Below the pieces are notes generated by a model. It ran no database searches and was not told the origin of the DNA. It saw nothing but the letters and a program-made list of their open reading frames with translations. DNA of 64,000 nucleotides from Nageia nagi. Taxonomy: Eukaryota; Pinophyta. The DNA lies in the NCBI GenBank assembly GCA_050084985.1, contig JBITNC010000001.1, positions 49,972,001 to 50,036,000 of the forward strand, written 5' to 3'. Both the position numbers and the translations under genes were made by a program. Positions 11,056-23,514 of this stretch are shown piece after piece. Numbering within the stretch: the stretch's first letter is position 1; every line of letters starts with the position of its first letter.

Positions 11056-11553
11056 TGTTAGAATTTGTAATGAAATATTGTGAATATCTAGACTCCTTGT
11101 AAATTCAATTAATCACTTAAAGGTATGTAGCTACCTTAAGTGATTAATAGAATTCTTTAATATGTAGACTTTGACTTTACCAAAGGAGTTAGTTGGTAGG
11201 TTGAAGTTTGGTGGTACATTTAATGTAACCCTAACCTTACCCTTGGGTTAAAGGAAGGTTAGGGAGGTGCTCTCAACCTATAAATAGAGGGCCTCTCCTC
11301 ATGTAAAGATATCTAAGTTTTGAGTAAGATTACTCTACTTGGTTGTGTAGGAGAGAGCTAGAGAATAGTTGTAAGAGAGACATAGATTTGAGAATAAGAG
11401 AGCTAGTTGTGGATGTACTCCCAAGGAGGGAGGAACCACATTATATTGGTGTCATATTGTGTGAATGATGTTCTTAGAATTATAGATGTGTTATTTTGAG
11501 TTTCCTAGTCTAAGGTCCTAGAGGATTTGTTTAGATCTAGTTCAAATCCTTCA
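11056..11553 (+). repeat. C1 3' LTR
   Basis: 498 bp, same length as and almost identical to 2939-3436, followed by the target duplicate AAAAC. Confidence 0.95.
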
Positions 11554-12334
11554 AAAACATGTTATATCTTGAAGATGGAGGTACAACAATGCTCTAAAGG
11601 CTTTAAAATAGATTTGAACATGTATAAGGAAGGAAACTTGGTTTAGATATGATTCTAACAATGAAAATTACAAGATTGAAGAACTAAGCTGAAGACTTAA
11701 CCATTCAAACTTATTTGAGACCCAAAATAGGAAAACATGAATGCAAACCAAGATATCTCATGATTGAAAGAATAAAATGAGAATATTACTAATACTTAGA
11801 AGCTAAAAGATACAAACTTAATGGTAAGAAATACCTCAAACCAATTTTGAGATATCTGTACTAAGACATAGAGTCATATACAATTTCTCAATCACATGAA
11901 AAGAATGAAAACAAAGAGTTACAAAGAAGATAAAATATTTTCTATTATGAGTGTTAAAAAATGGTAGCATAATATTATAATATTTTCTCTTACATATATT
12001 ACAAAGGAAAACAAATTCCCATTTATAAAAATAAGAAAATGGAGTGTTTGAGACTCAAAGAGATTTTATGGATCATCATCTGCTTAGAGAATTAGGAAAC
12101 ACATGAATGAAATTTGTCAGAAAGAGATTGACATCTATGTATATAATTCCAAGGAAGATATGATTAGATTATAAGCATTAAGAGCTCTACTACATTCCTG
12201 CAAAGGAGATAAATATTTGTAGGTAAAGAATTAGTCCATCATGTAGTAAACATTTGAGAAGATTTGCATGCATGAGAGATGCATCCATAATGGAATAAAA
12301 TGAATTTTAAAATATGGAACATTAAATTCTTTCA

Positions 12335-12660
12335 TTACCCCCTTAATGTGAATGAGTTGAATTCCAATACGATTCCAAATACAAAGGAATCAATCCTTTG
12401 ATAATATTTTGATGAATATGTTCACTAGTTGATCATCAAAAGGATAAAACTTGAAGTTAAGAAATCCATCATTCACTAAGTATCTCATAAAATGGTGTTG
12501 GATATCTATGTGCTTTCTCCTATTATGAAACATTCAATTCTTGATCATTGCAATGGTGTTGGTGTTATCATAGTGGATGGGAATGGGTTGAGGAAGTGCC
12601 ATACCCAAATCCTTAAATAATTGAGCCATCCAAATGGCTTGTGTGCAAGCAGAGGAGGCT
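12335..12660 (-). pseudogene. C5 pol C-terminal end (copia RNase H)
   Basis: Minus-strand reading from 12660 leftwards gives SACTQAIWMAQLFKDLG, then IHYDN, then RRKHIDIQHHFMR and IFIKIL, the C-terminal third of copia RNase H (family pattern ..EA.WLR.LL..., DNQ..I..., KHI.I..HF.RE, D.FTK.L). One in-frame stop is visible. The polypurine tract follows directly at 12335-12345. The upstream part of the same RNase H lies at 14868 onward, beyond L7. Confidence 0.75.
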
Positions 12661-12662
12661 TT

Positions 12663-14867
12663 TGAAAAAGAGTAGAGTTTGTCATTATTGTGAACACATC
12701 ATAACAAAGAATATATCATTATTTTCAGCACACGATAGCAGAGAAGTCAAAATGATAGATAAAATATGAAGTTTGATAATAGCCAATGAATTCCAACAAA
12801 GTAGAATGAAGGTTGATAATGCAAAGTGTAGGTTGACAATGTAAAGTGAAGGTTGATAATGCAAAGTGAAGGTTGATAATGCAAAGTGAAGATCGATAAT
12901 GCAAAGTGAAGTTTGACAATGAAAGGTGATGTCCGATAATGCAAAAGTGGAGTTGTATTAGTAAGAATTCTTCTTAAAAATGGATCAGTCATCTTTGAAG
13001 AGCTATACCTCTCAGAATAAAATTTAAATTTATTTTATTTCTTATTTATTTAATATTTCTCAAAATAAGCTTTCCAACAAGTATATGAATGCCTACCTTT
13101 ATTGAAAAACTATCCACTAAATAAAGCAATTTAGTAAAATATGACAAAAATACTTTTTGGGCATAAAATACATTTATAGGATATAAAAAAATATTTATAA
13201 GGCATATAAAAGATTAATATAGCATCATAAACCTTTTTTGATGGTCAAAATAAAGTAAATATGAGCTAAAAAAGTGAAGGATAAATGAAGTTCAATTATC
13301 CCACATGTTGTCAAGCATCAAGGAAGCTTTTCGGCCATCAACAAAGTTTGTCGGGGGTAAAAATAGGCATGGTAAATTTTGGGCATTTATGAAAAGATAA
13401 AAAAAGTGAGATTATCCATCTATTTATTATGGGAATTTATGACATGATAAATGAAGTGTGATTATCCCCTATTTGTTCTAGGTGTTTATGATTATATTTT
13501 TTGTAGCAGTCATGAAAATGGCTGCCAAATACTCATTTTTAGGCAAAAGAGGTTGTATGACCACTTGATTCATATCTAAAAGAAATGATATATCCATTGG
13601 TGGAGTTTTTATTACATTTGGAAACTTGTATCAAAAGTTATAGCAACTGCAATATGTGGGACTTTATTGTGTTCATTTTTTTATAATTGAAAATGAAGTG
13701 TTCGTAATTGAATGACCATCATGAGTAGGTTTATTATTCAAGAGTGGTTTGTGGATGAAATAGAAAATGGAATTAAGCATAACCTAACATAAAGAGCTAG
13801 GGAGAGGTGATTATTTTGAAAGTGTAACTAAAAAATATGGTTGATGATAGTTACAATAGTGGAAAATCAAACAAATATTTTTTCTTTTTTAGACTAGCCA
13901 AGTAAAAGAATCAAGAGTATAGAGACAAGGTGTTGTTGTTGAGGCAAGGATATAGTGAGATATGTTGTTGAAGGTTGAATGATGATAGAGTTGCATGCTA
14001 AGTAAAAATAGTATTTTTGCAGAATTAAGAAGATATGTAGTATTGTTTGTGAAATAATTGATAACTTGTTGATGAGATAGAAAAGAGACTGCATGTTCCA
14101 TAATTACTTAAAATGGAAATGAGAGAATTAGTTTGGATTTTAGAAGTGATTACAAGAATTATACAATGATAGCCAAGAGTGAATTTTGATGAACTAGACA
14201 ATTGAGGGCCTTTGAGATAAGTTCGATAACTTTTTTCAAAATCATTATTTCATTATTTTGTCAAGTTGGTGTTTGGCAAGAGGGGTTGGTGCTCCTTACA
14301 ATGGGTGCTATGGAACTTAGGGTTTGGTACTCTTTTCAGATGTAGCTAATAAATTTGGGTTTAGTGCTCCTTTGATTAGGTACTAATAAACTAATTATAA
14401 ATTTGGTGCTTTGCAATGGCTAGATTTGGACCATGATCTAAGCAATCTTATCTAGAGATGTAGTCACATTGGTGAATCTCGTTACATATTATGTTGTGTG
14501 ATGTTCTCTTATGGTGCTTGCTTTACTTGGTTTTATGTTTGCACTATTTTTATTTTTAGTGATAAAGTTAAAGATTTAAGATTGAATTTATCACACTAAT
14601 TCATCCCCCCTCTCAGTATCACTTGGAGTTTAACAATTGGTATCAGAGCAAGGTCCTTATATCAGGTCTAATCGACTAAAAGTGATCCAAGGAGTGACAC
14701 TATGGAAAGTGGTGAAGGTTTCTCATAAAAAAAAAATCCCCTCTATTTTATGGAACAAATTATGCTTTCTGGAAGATAAGGATGTAAGAAGATTTAAGTT
14801 TGAATTTATCAAGTTTGAATTTATCACACTGATTCACCCCCCTCTCAATGTCACTTTTAGTTTAACA
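12663..14867 (+). mobile_element. L7: LTR-retrotransposon remnant, nearly solo LTR, inserted in C5 RNase H
   Basis: C5 RNase H is interrupted between about 12660 and 14868. The insert ends in a long LTR whose 3' end (..GAGTTTAACA, 14635) is followed by a primer-binding site TGGTATCAGAGC at 14638-14649. About 55 bp of the LTR end recur at 14812-14867, leaving only some 175 bp of internal sequence between. L7 is thus one long LTR, a short leader and a truncated second LTR. The left boundary is uncertain by about 10 bp and no clean target duplication was found. No coding sequence is recognisable. Confidence 0.6.
12808..12947. repeat. 20-bp minisatellite, about 7 copies, inside the L7 LTR
   Basis: The unit GAAGGTTGATAATGCAAAGT repeats head-to-tail about seven times with a few substitutions. 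The open minus-strand frames here are by-products of the repeat, not genes. Confidence 0.85.
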
Positions 14868-17800
14868 AAGGTAGCCATGTATTCTAATTCTATAGTGAAA
14901 AGAGTAATTGTTTATTAGTTTTTGCTATTCCATGATATAAGGGATTCACTAAAGAAGAAGGCATACCCTAAGGTACTTTTCCTTTCATCTAAGATTTTGA
15001 CCTAATCAACATCAATATATGTCTCTAAAGTCTCAAAGTTAGTAAACTTACACCACAGTCCAAAATATTTGATGTTAGATACATATCAAAGTATTATTTT
15101 GGCTCCTTTACAATGGGATTCATATGGAGAATGCACAAATCAAGCTACTAGACTAACTATAAATATTATAGAAGGTCAAGTAGCTATGAGATACATCAGA
15201 TTATCGATAAGTGACCTGCACAAAATTACATTAAAAAGAGGAGTAAATTCCTCCTTCATCAATTTACAAATTAGAACCGTAGGGGTACCAACATGTTTGT
15301 AATATTTCATTGAGAATATGGCAAGCATATCATCAACATATTTGGTTTGAGTGATGAATATGTCATTATATGACTATTGAACTTGCATGCCCAAAACATA
15401 TTTTATGTCACCTAAATCACTCACTTTTCATTAACCATTGAAGTATTAAATTTTTGAAGCATGAAAGAAGAATAGCTCATAAAAATAATATCATCAACAT
15501 AGAGATAAACAATAATATAGTCAGAGCCGAATACCTTTGTGTACAATGTGGCTTCCATAAAGCATCTCTAATAGTCATTATAATGGAAGTAGGTGTCAAT
15601 CCAAGAATACTAAGAGCTTTCTTTAGCTTGTGCACTTTATCCTCATGGTTGATGATGGTGAATACTTGGGGTTGATTCACATATAATTATTCTTCCAAGT
15701 CTCCATTCAAAAAGGAAAACTTGACATCCATTTGGTAGATTATCAGACAAAAATGGGAAGCTAAAGTAAGAAGATAAACAAACTATCTTAAGGTAGGCAA
15801 CATGTGTAAATGTCTCTTTTTATTCCATGCTTTCTTTCTCTACATAGCCTTTATAAACTAGTTGGCATTTATATTTTGAAATGCTACCATTAGCATTATG
15901 CTTCAACTTGTAGATCCACTTGACTCTAATGATGTTCTTATTCTTAGGAGGAGGGACAAGCTTCTAGGAGTCATTCTTTTATATTTGATCTATCTTATCT
16001 TCCATTATCACTTTCCAATCTTCATTTGGAATTGCATATTTGATTTTGGAGGGATAAAGGAGGGAAGAGGATATGAAGATATAGATGGTGGTATGATCAC
16101 CCCCCTTGATTTTTAGTGGTTCACATACCTAGTGAAATAATCATCTAATATATGAGACCAGGGATAATCTTGTGCAATCATCTTCTTGGAAGGAGTAGTA
16201 GCTACCAATGGAGGGGATGATTGAGGGTGGGAAGGCTACATTGGCTTAGTTGGCTCAGTCAAACTAGAGTTCTGAAACTCTAAAATGATACTAAATGCAT
16301 CTAAGTCCCTTTAATATGTGCCCCCTTTATTAAAGATCATGTCATGGTTATTTTGTAGTGCACCAACGATTGGATTATAGCACTTATAGGCTTTGGACTT
16401 ATCAAAGTATCATATAAATATACACTTAATGGATTTTGCATCCAATTTCTACCTATTCTCCTTAGAAATATGCACGTAGGACATAGAGCCAAATATCCTT
16501 AGGTGATAGATACTTGATTTCTTTTCAAACCAAGACTCATAGGGGGTTAAATCCTACATAACCTTGTTCAAGAAATTATTCAAGATGTAAATGATAGTGT
16601 GTATAATCCCCCCCATAATTTATTATATGTTTCCATCTCCTTCAACATGCACCAATCCATTTCAGTAATCGTTAAGTTATTTATATTAAGGAGTATAAGA
16701 AATTATATATTACCACTTGATCCTATACTTATTGTTGTAGTCCTTTAACTTATTAGAAATGAATTCATTAATCGTATTTATTTTTTATTTAAAATTTCTT
16801 AAGTGTATAGAAGGATTGGTTCTCAACCAATACTTGGAACTTGATAAAATACTCAAAAACATCAGATTTAACTTGCAAAAAATATAACCAACTCATGCAA
16901 GAATAATCATTAGTAAAAATCAACATATAGCTACACTTGAAAATGTTGGGAGTTTGCATAGCACCATAAAGATCGATATGCACCAATTCCAAGGGTTCCT
17001 AGGTACGATGTGGGTGGGTGGGAAACTTGTATTGATGATGTTTTCGAAAATGTAGGTCTCACACATAGGGTTTGATGGATTGGAGATCAAAATACCTCTC
17101 ACAAGCTTATGTATTCCATGAAATGAGTTGAAATTGATATGGCTAAACTGTTTGTTCCAAATCTATACTAAATTAAGGTTTATCTTAAGGCATTTAACTA
17201 TTTCATACTGCATCTTAAGCATATAAATTCTATTCTTAGTCATGATAATATTGGTGATAACTTACCAATTGGTCTCATTTGTGATGATGCAGCTCTTCTT
17301 CTTGAAAACTAGCATGTAGTTTTTTAAGCACATTTGAACAATACTAAGGAGATTATGATTCAACCCTAGAACATATAGAGTATCATGCATGTGCATGATC
17401 TTATCGATATTTTGTTTGAAAGAAATGGAATCTCTATTGATAATATTTATCTAATTGTTATCACCAAACCTAACTTTGCCAATGATATTCTCCTTAAGGT
17501 TGAAAAATGGGTTCTCATTTTTAGTCATATGATTGGAATAACTCCAATGTTGTTATGAATCAGAAATAGGTTGAAATCATTGCTAGACTCTTTAATGAAG
17601 TTATATTGGGGATATTTCTTCTTCATCTTCTATAACCATAAAATTCATAATATCAAGGGATTTAGCTCTTTCTATAGCCTTCTAAGCGGCCTCTTCCTCT
17701 ACCATGATCACCTTTACCATGACCTCTATCATCATAAAATCTATCATGACATCTTGAAGTAGAGTTAGAATTAGAGGAAGTTTATGCTTGATCATTCATT

Positions 17801-18470
17801 CTAAGCTTACCTTTGAAACTTGATCTAGGTCCTCATACCTATCTTTGATCCTTTTCTTATAGGTTTGTAAGCTTTTGAGAAACTCAATTAGATTGAGCTG
17901 GGATAAGTCCTTAGACTCCTCTATTTCAATGGTTATGGGATCAATCATCGAGGAAGGATTCTAAGAACCTTTTTAATAATTTAGGTGTCACCAAGATCCT
18001 CACCATGATAATGAATGGCATTGACAAGGTTTTGAACTCTATTCCTAAAGACCTCAATGGTATCTCCATCAACCATTTTGAGATATTCAAAGTCTATCTG
18101 AAGCATCTGCAACTTGACTAATTTGACCTTAGAGGATCCCTTATTGGCATTCTCAAGTGTATCTTAAGAAGCCCTTGAAATTACATTCTATTATCTTAGG
18201 GATGATTGAAATATCTATCCTTCTCTGTAATGTAAACACAACTTTGACATCTTTCTTTTGAATATCCAACAACTCCTTTTAATTATTTACTAAGAGTAGT
18301 ACAAAGGTTGTTGCATCTAATTTTGTATAACACTAGGAAATAAGAGTCCATAAGTCTTGAGAGATGAGAAACATTCTCATTTTGATGCTCCAATATTCAA
18401 AGCATTTGGCATTGAACATAGGAATTAATAAGGAACTTTTATCTTTTGGATTCAATTTAACCTAATAAAT
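14868..18470 (-). pseudogene. C5 gag-pol (copia), degraded
   Basis: Minus-strand reading, right to left: gag remnants (about 18470-17700), protease region (about 17560-17300), an integrase core segment at 16992-16789 (LVHIDLYGAMQ..., ending near LVENQSFY, with a D in HIDL), the conserved KRKKLD-type region near 16400-16500, RT with an intact Y-V-D-D at 15501-15490, and RNase H ending in IELEYMAT at 14868-14895. The frame is broken many times, for example right after the RT motif. Domain order is that of Ty1/copia. Not functional. Confidence 0.78.
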
Positions 18471-18477
18471 CATATAA

Positions 18478-18488
18478 CTTTGATACCA
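18478..18488 (-). other. C5 primer-binding site (Met-tRNA type)
   Basis: The minus strand reads TGGTATCAAAG two bases inside the right LTR end, close to the plant copia consensus TGGTATCAGAG complementary to the initiator Met-tRNA 3' end. It fixes the direction of C5 (minus strand) and its 5' LTR boundary. Confidence 0.7.
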
Positions 18489-18704
18489 GTTGAAGAATTT
18501 GAGATATCACAATCAACAAAAGAATTACCATGGTCAAATTTGAAATAGTTGTGATCAAACAAGGAAGTAGCTATAGTTAAACAAAGTTACTATAAGAAAG
18601 AATGGAGTTTTTATGATCGAGAACTAAGTTACTTTGGTCAAGAATAATGTAAAATTTATATTGTTGTAATTTAAAGCTAATGATGTTAGGTGTATAAGCT
18701 TTTC

Positions 18705-19210
18705 CTATTGAAAACTTAGCTTGTTGCTTGAGGTCCAAGACTAAGTTTCCTGAGTTTCCAACTCTCTTTTCCCAAATGTAGTATGCCTCTTCCTAGGTGC
18801 AATGTGTCTCACCCACCAGATGTGCCTAGTAGCTTTTCATCAAGTGCAATGCACTTAAAATACTAGGCATAATAAACCTCACCTTCACGCAATGTGCTTA
18901 ACCACTTCACACGAAACATAGTGTGCCTAAAAATAAATCCTAATGGGCTATTCTTAGCATGTGTGGGACTAAAAATTTTCATCTCTTAGTTTAGATTATA
19001 TGTTGCTATTTTGGATATTAGTTTCATGTAGTTATTTTTAGCATGATAGGGTAGATTTAGAATGTTTAGTTTGCTTTATGGATTGAATTATAACAAGTTA
19101 TGATCATGCAACTTGAGTTTATATTTAACATAATCCATTTCTAGGTTTGTCCAAAAACTATATATGTAATGATTTTATTTTTCAAATCAATGAAAGTAGA
19201 AAAATTCTCA
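18705..19210 (+). repeat. C4 5' LTR
   Basis: About 506 bp ending ..ATTCTCA three bases before the primer-binding site. It contains AAAACTTAGC near the start and GATCATGCAACTTGAG near the end, both shared with the 3' LTR. Confidence 0.75.
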
Positions 19211-19399
19211 TTATGGTATCAGAGCTTTTGGAAGATCTGTAGGGTTAGAGTTAGTGGGTGAAATCATAAGAATTTATTAAATTATTTCGATAGACTATGA
19301 TCCATTATTTTGAGCAATATGGCTGCAAATAATAATTTTGGATTTGTAATATATTATGTTCATATTGCAAGTATTATTGTTACAAAGAAAAAATTTGAG

Positions 19400-21540
19400 C
19401 AATATGTACTAGGCTGATGCAGTGAGCACAATAATATATATATTGAATAGGATTCCAACTTCAAGCTTGGATGAAATCATACCTTATGAGGCATGATATG
19501 AGAAAAAGCCTAATGATAAGCATTTTAGAGTTTTTGGTTTTCTTGGTTATGCTCACATTCTTGATGAAAATAGGAGAAAGCTAGATCCCAAGAGTCAAGA
19601 ATATATTTTTCTTGGTTATTATGATCAAACCAAGGTATATAGATTGTATAAGCCAAAAACATATAAGGTTGTTTTTTATAAAGATGTAATTTTTGATGAA
19701 GGGGGAGAATGGGATCATCAAAAACTTATCATTGATGATGGATTCATTAGAGATAACTCCTCTAAAGTGCAACCTACTGATTAGACCAATAAATAAAGTT
19801 CTTCCATTCCTAGTCTTTCAAAGGTAGAAGAAACAAAGAAAAGTAAAAGAACACTTTAAGCACATCCATCCAATCAAATGTTGGATTATAATTTCTCAAG
19901 GAGATTCATAAGGATCCAATAAAGTGAGCTTGATCAAGTTATAAAAAGGTTTAAAAATTTGAATATGTATGATGATGAGGATGATCATGAGCCCAAAGGT
20001 GATGTAGTTAATTATGCATTGTTAACTACTGTAGAAATTGAACCATCTAACTATGAATGAGCTTGCACTAATGATTTATTGTTGAAGGTTATGGAAGAAG
20101 AGATTTCTTCCATGAACAAGAATTATACTTGCGATATTATTAAAGGCAAGAAGTGTGTTGGGTGTAAATGGTTTTATAAGATCAAATACAATGCAAATGG
20201 GAGCATTGAAAGACACAGGGCAAGGCTTGTGGCCAAGGGATTCACCCAACGGTATGGAATAGACTATAAAGAAACCTTTGCCCATGTAGCAAGGAAATAT
20301 ACAATCAAATTAGTCCTTTACTTGGCTTCCCACAAAGGTTGGATTTCAAAATTGCATTCCTCAATGGTTATTTTGATGAAGAGGTCTATGTGCAACAAAC
20401 TTAAAGCTTTGAGGTAAAAGGGAGTAAATATCTTGTATAGAAGTAAAAGAAGGCCTTGTATGGCCTTAAACAAGATCCAAGAGCTTGGTATGTAAGGATT
20501 GATAGTTATTTCAATTGATATGGTTTCACAAGGAGCAAGAATAAGCCCAATCTCTACATCATGAACAAAGTTCAAGACATCTTACTTGTGTGTTTGTATT
20601 TTGATGAATTATATATAGGGGTAGTTATGCACAATTGAATGATGCTTTCAAGGCCGCTATGATGCAAGAATTTGAGATGAAGGATATAGGACTAATGCAC
20701 TACTTCCTTGGCATGGATATAACTCAATATAATGATAATATCTTCATTTATCAATCCAAATATGCTCATGACATGTTGAATAAGTATGGTATATATGAAT
20801 GACAATAACTACCAACTCCAATAACTCATGGCAAGTTGTCATGTAAAGATGATGGAACACCAAAGGTTGATGTGACCACATTCAAAAGCTTAGTTGGAAG
20901 CTTAATGTTTATCACCAATACTAGGCCCGATATTACCCATGTTGTCTCACTTGTGTCAAGGTACATGAGTAATCATACTAAAGAATACATGAAGGTAACC
21001 AAGAGGATTATGAGGTGTATCAAAGGCACATCAGATTTTGGTATACAATACTACAAGCATGATGAGATAAAACTTTGTGGATATAGTGACTCTTATTGGG
21101 GGAATAACTTGGATGATAGAAAATCCATAAACATACATTGGTTTAGCCTTGGTTCATGACTCATCTCATGGATTTCAAATAAGTAAACCACTATTTATTT
21201 TTCATCTATAGAGGTAGAGTATATTACGATCATAAGTGCAAGTGCTCAAGAAATGTGGTTGAGGAAAGTTCTGGATGAACTTAATGAGAGATAAATTGGT
21301 ACTATAATTTTATTCTATGAATCAAAGTGCCATCTAATTAGCACATAATCTAGTCCACCACAACAAATACAAGCATTTTGACATAAAGTATCACTTCATC
21401 CAAGATATGATGAAGAAGGACATCATCAAACTGAGATATTGCAACACCTTGGAAAAAATTGCAAATATCTTCACCAAAGGAGTCATTAAAACTCACTTTT
21501 TAAAGTTGAGGATCTTGTTAGTGATTCCCCTTAGCATCAA
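19400..21540 (+). pseudogene. C4 pol remnant: integrase C-terminus, RT, RNase H
   Basis: Plus-strand reading: integrase end (IYILNRIPTSSLDE, KHFRVFGFLGY, RRKLDPKSQ, EYIFLGYYDQTK at about 19430-19640); RT start at 20079-20417 (CKWFYKIKYNANGSIERHRA, LVAKGFTQRYGIDYKETF); RT middle with broken frames, where the YVDD equivalent is lost (FDELYIG near 20600); RNase H at 20836-21159 (LVGSLMFITNTRPDI, YSDSYWGNN) and its end near 21400-21500 (DIIKLRYC, IFTKG). Gag, zinc knuckle, protease and integrase core are missing between 19226 and 19400. Not functional. Confidence 0.85.
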
Positions 21541-21550
21541 GGGGGAGAAT

Positions 21551-22017
21551 CATAGAAACTTAGCTCACTACCCGAGGTCTAGGATTTGGTTTCTTGAGTT
21601 TCTAGCTCTTTGTTCCCAAGCACAATGCACCTCACCCACAAGATGTAGCACACCTAAAAACTTTGCACCAAGTGTAGTGTGCCTCACCTCAAGTGTAGTA
21701 TGCCTAGCCACTTTACACCAGGCATAGTGCACCTAAAAGTAGAGCTTGATGGGCTATTCTTAGCATGTATAGGACTACTATTTTTTATCTCCCAATTTAG
21801 ATTAGATGTTGTTATTTTGGGTGTTAGTTTCACCCAATTATGTTTTAGCATAGTAGGGTATATTTAAAATGTTTAATTTGCTTTATGGATTGGATTTTAA
21901 CAAGTTATGATCATGCAACTTGAGTTTATATTTAACATAGTCTATTTCTAGGTTTGTCCAAAACCTATGTATGTAATGATTTTATTTTTCAAATTAATGA
22001 AAGTAGAATACTTCTCA
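21551..22017 (+). repeat. C4 3' LTR
   Basis: About 467 bp, starting after GGGGGAGAAT and ending ..CTTCTCA. About 40 bp shorter than the 5' LTR through indels. Confidence 0.75.
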
Positions 22018-23514
22018 TTTTCATGATGTGGGATAAGTAAAAAGATATAATGTTTCACTTTTAGATGATGAAATTAATCGAATGATATGCATGATACAAT
22101 ACTAAGAGGAAATATGGTAATGCTACACTTTTGTAATAATGACATCAGTCGAAGTGTTAGCATAGTGTAGCATATGGAAAAAGGTGGAATGTCACGCTTT
22201 CCATAGGATGGCATCAACAAATATATTACAATGATACAAAATAAAGAGAAAAATATGGTATCATAAGACAAGAGCAGTGACATGAGGAATAAGGTTTTCA
22301 TGATGTGGTAAGAGAAATGATGTCAACAAAAGCTTGACCATAACATGATAAGCCAAGAAAATACTAAGTATCAGGTGATAAGTGGATGACATCTACAAAA
22401 GCTAAAAGAAAGTCCAATAAGGAAATAAAATTTTTTTTATCAAGAGGTGAGAGTGATGATATCAACACAATGTGGGAAGGCATGATAAACACTTGAAAAG
22501 CCTTTGCAAGTGCAACACAATAAAAAATTGGTTGTGTCACATGGCTAAAGTGATGATGTTAATAAAAGCTTAGGCATAATGTGGTAAGGTAAGAAAGGTA
22601 CTAAATACTGCACAACAAGAGTAGTGAAATCAATAAAAGTATGAACATGGTGTGATAAGGATTTGTAAGGCGTGATATGATACAATACAACAAACATAAA
22701 AAAGCACTAAGATATGTTCGATGAGTAAGTAAATCTACTAGGAACCCTAAAACACATTCTATATTGAATATGGAAGTCAAAAAATGCTCTAGAGGGCCTA
22801 AAAATAAATTCAAATAAGTACAAGGAGGGAAATATAATTTGGAAATCATGAGCTTGAAGAGCTAAGTCAAATACTTAAACATTTAAACTTGTATAAGACC
22901 CAAAATAGAGAAATAAGAATGCAAACCAAGATATCTCATTATTGAAAGTATAAAATGAGAATATGACTAATACCTAGAAGCTAAAAAATACATATTTAAT
23001 AGTAAGAAATATCTCAAACCAACTTTAGGATGCATACACAAAGATGTAGAGTCATACATAGTCGCTTAACCACATGAAGAGAATTAAAACAAAGAGTTTT
23101 AAAGAAAATGAAATATTTTGTATTATGAGCACTAAAAATGGTAGCATAACATTATAATATTCTCTCCTACATATCAAGTACAAAGGAAAATGAAGTTATA
23201 TTTATAAGATGAAGAAAATAGAGTGTTTGAAACTCCAAGAGATCCAAAAAATCACCATTTTCTTAGAGAATTAGGAAAAATATAAATGAAATTTATCAGA
23301 AAAGGATGGGAATCCATGTATGTGTGCACAAGGAAGATATGATCATATTTTGAGCATTAAGAGCTCAACTACATGCTTATAAAGGAGATAAATATCAGCA
23401 AGTGAAGAATCAATCCATCGTGTAGTAATTGTTGGTGGAGATGTGTGCATATGGGAGATGCATCTATAATGGAACAAAAATGGAATTCAAACTATGGAAT
23501 ATGAATTTCCTTCA

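Larger units (their letters stand above)
2934..11558 (+). mobile_element. C1: young Ty1/copia element with direct repeats AAAAC, nearly complete
   Basis: Element body 2939-11553 (8,615 bp) flanked by AAAAC at 2934-2938 and 11554-11558. Two 498-bp LTRs start TGTTAGAATTTG and end ..AAATCCTTCA and differ at very few positions, so insertion is recent. Primer-binding site TGGTATCAGAGC at 3439, gag-pol at 6301-10226, polypurine tract at 11047-11055. Unusual parts are a 2.86-kb leader containing PPR-gene fragments and a 0.8-kb region between pol and the 3' LTR with five hairpin repeats. Inserted in the left LTR of C5. C2 in this window is a deletion derivative of the same family and C3 a diverged relative. 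Confidence 0.95.
1982..12334 (-). repeat. C5 left LTR (3' LTR of a minus-strand element), interrupted by C1
   Basis: LTR sequence runs 1982-2938 and resumes at 11559-12334 after the C1 insertion. The two parts align collinearly with the right LTR (18491-18704 plus 22023-23514): shared landmarks include repeated TATCACACTTT..GATGATG motifs near 2220-2420 and 22050-22200, and the GAATGCAAACCAAGATATCTC block at 11740 and 22920. Divergence from the right LTR is clearly visible, so C5 is old. Confidence 0.8.
18705..22017 (+). mobile_element. C4: internally deleted Ty1/copia element in the right LTR of C5
   Basis: Flanked by TTTTC (18700-18704 and 22018-22022), an exact 5-bp duplication. The LTRs (18705-19210 and 21551-22017) align over most of their length but have diverged and carry indels. 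Primer-binding site TGGTATCAGAGC at 19214-19225; polypurine tract CAAGGGGGAGA at 21539-21549. The interior (2.3 kb) keeps only integrase end, RT and RNase H remnants. The LTR starts are CT/CA rather than TG, so the 5' ends are either mutated or slightly misplaced. Confidence 0.8.
1982..23514 (-). mobile_element. C5: Ty1/copia element, minus strand, hosting three later insertions
   Basis: The two LTRs begin (plus orientation) with TGAAGAATTTGAGATATCA-type sequence at 1982 and 18491 and end in ..TTCA at 12334 and 23514. Without the nested insertions they are about 1.73 and 1.72 kb. Flanking 5-mers are ATTAT (1977-1981) and ATTGT (23515-23519), a target-site duplication with one change. A primer-binding site complementary to Met-tRNA-type ends adjoins the right LTR (18478-18488), and a polypurine tract (TTAAGGGGG on the minus strand) adjoins the left LTR at 12335-12345. 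Copia pol remnants fill the interior. C1 sits in the left LTR, C4 in the right LTR, L7 in RNase H. Inserted in the integrase of G6. Confidence 0.82.
18491..23514 (-). repeat. C5 right LTR (5' LTR of a minus-strand element), interrupted by C4
   Basis: Runs 18491-18704 and, after C4, 22023-23514. It starts TGAAGAATTTGAGATATCAC immediately beside the minus-strand primer-binding site and ends ..CTTCA before the target duplicate ATTGT. Collinear with the left LTR apart from the different insertion. Confidence 0.8.

Noticed and set aside
12725-12992. Minus-strand open frames with repeated LHF/CIINLHF text
   Set aside because: Produced by the 20-bp minisatellite, not by a protein-coding gene.
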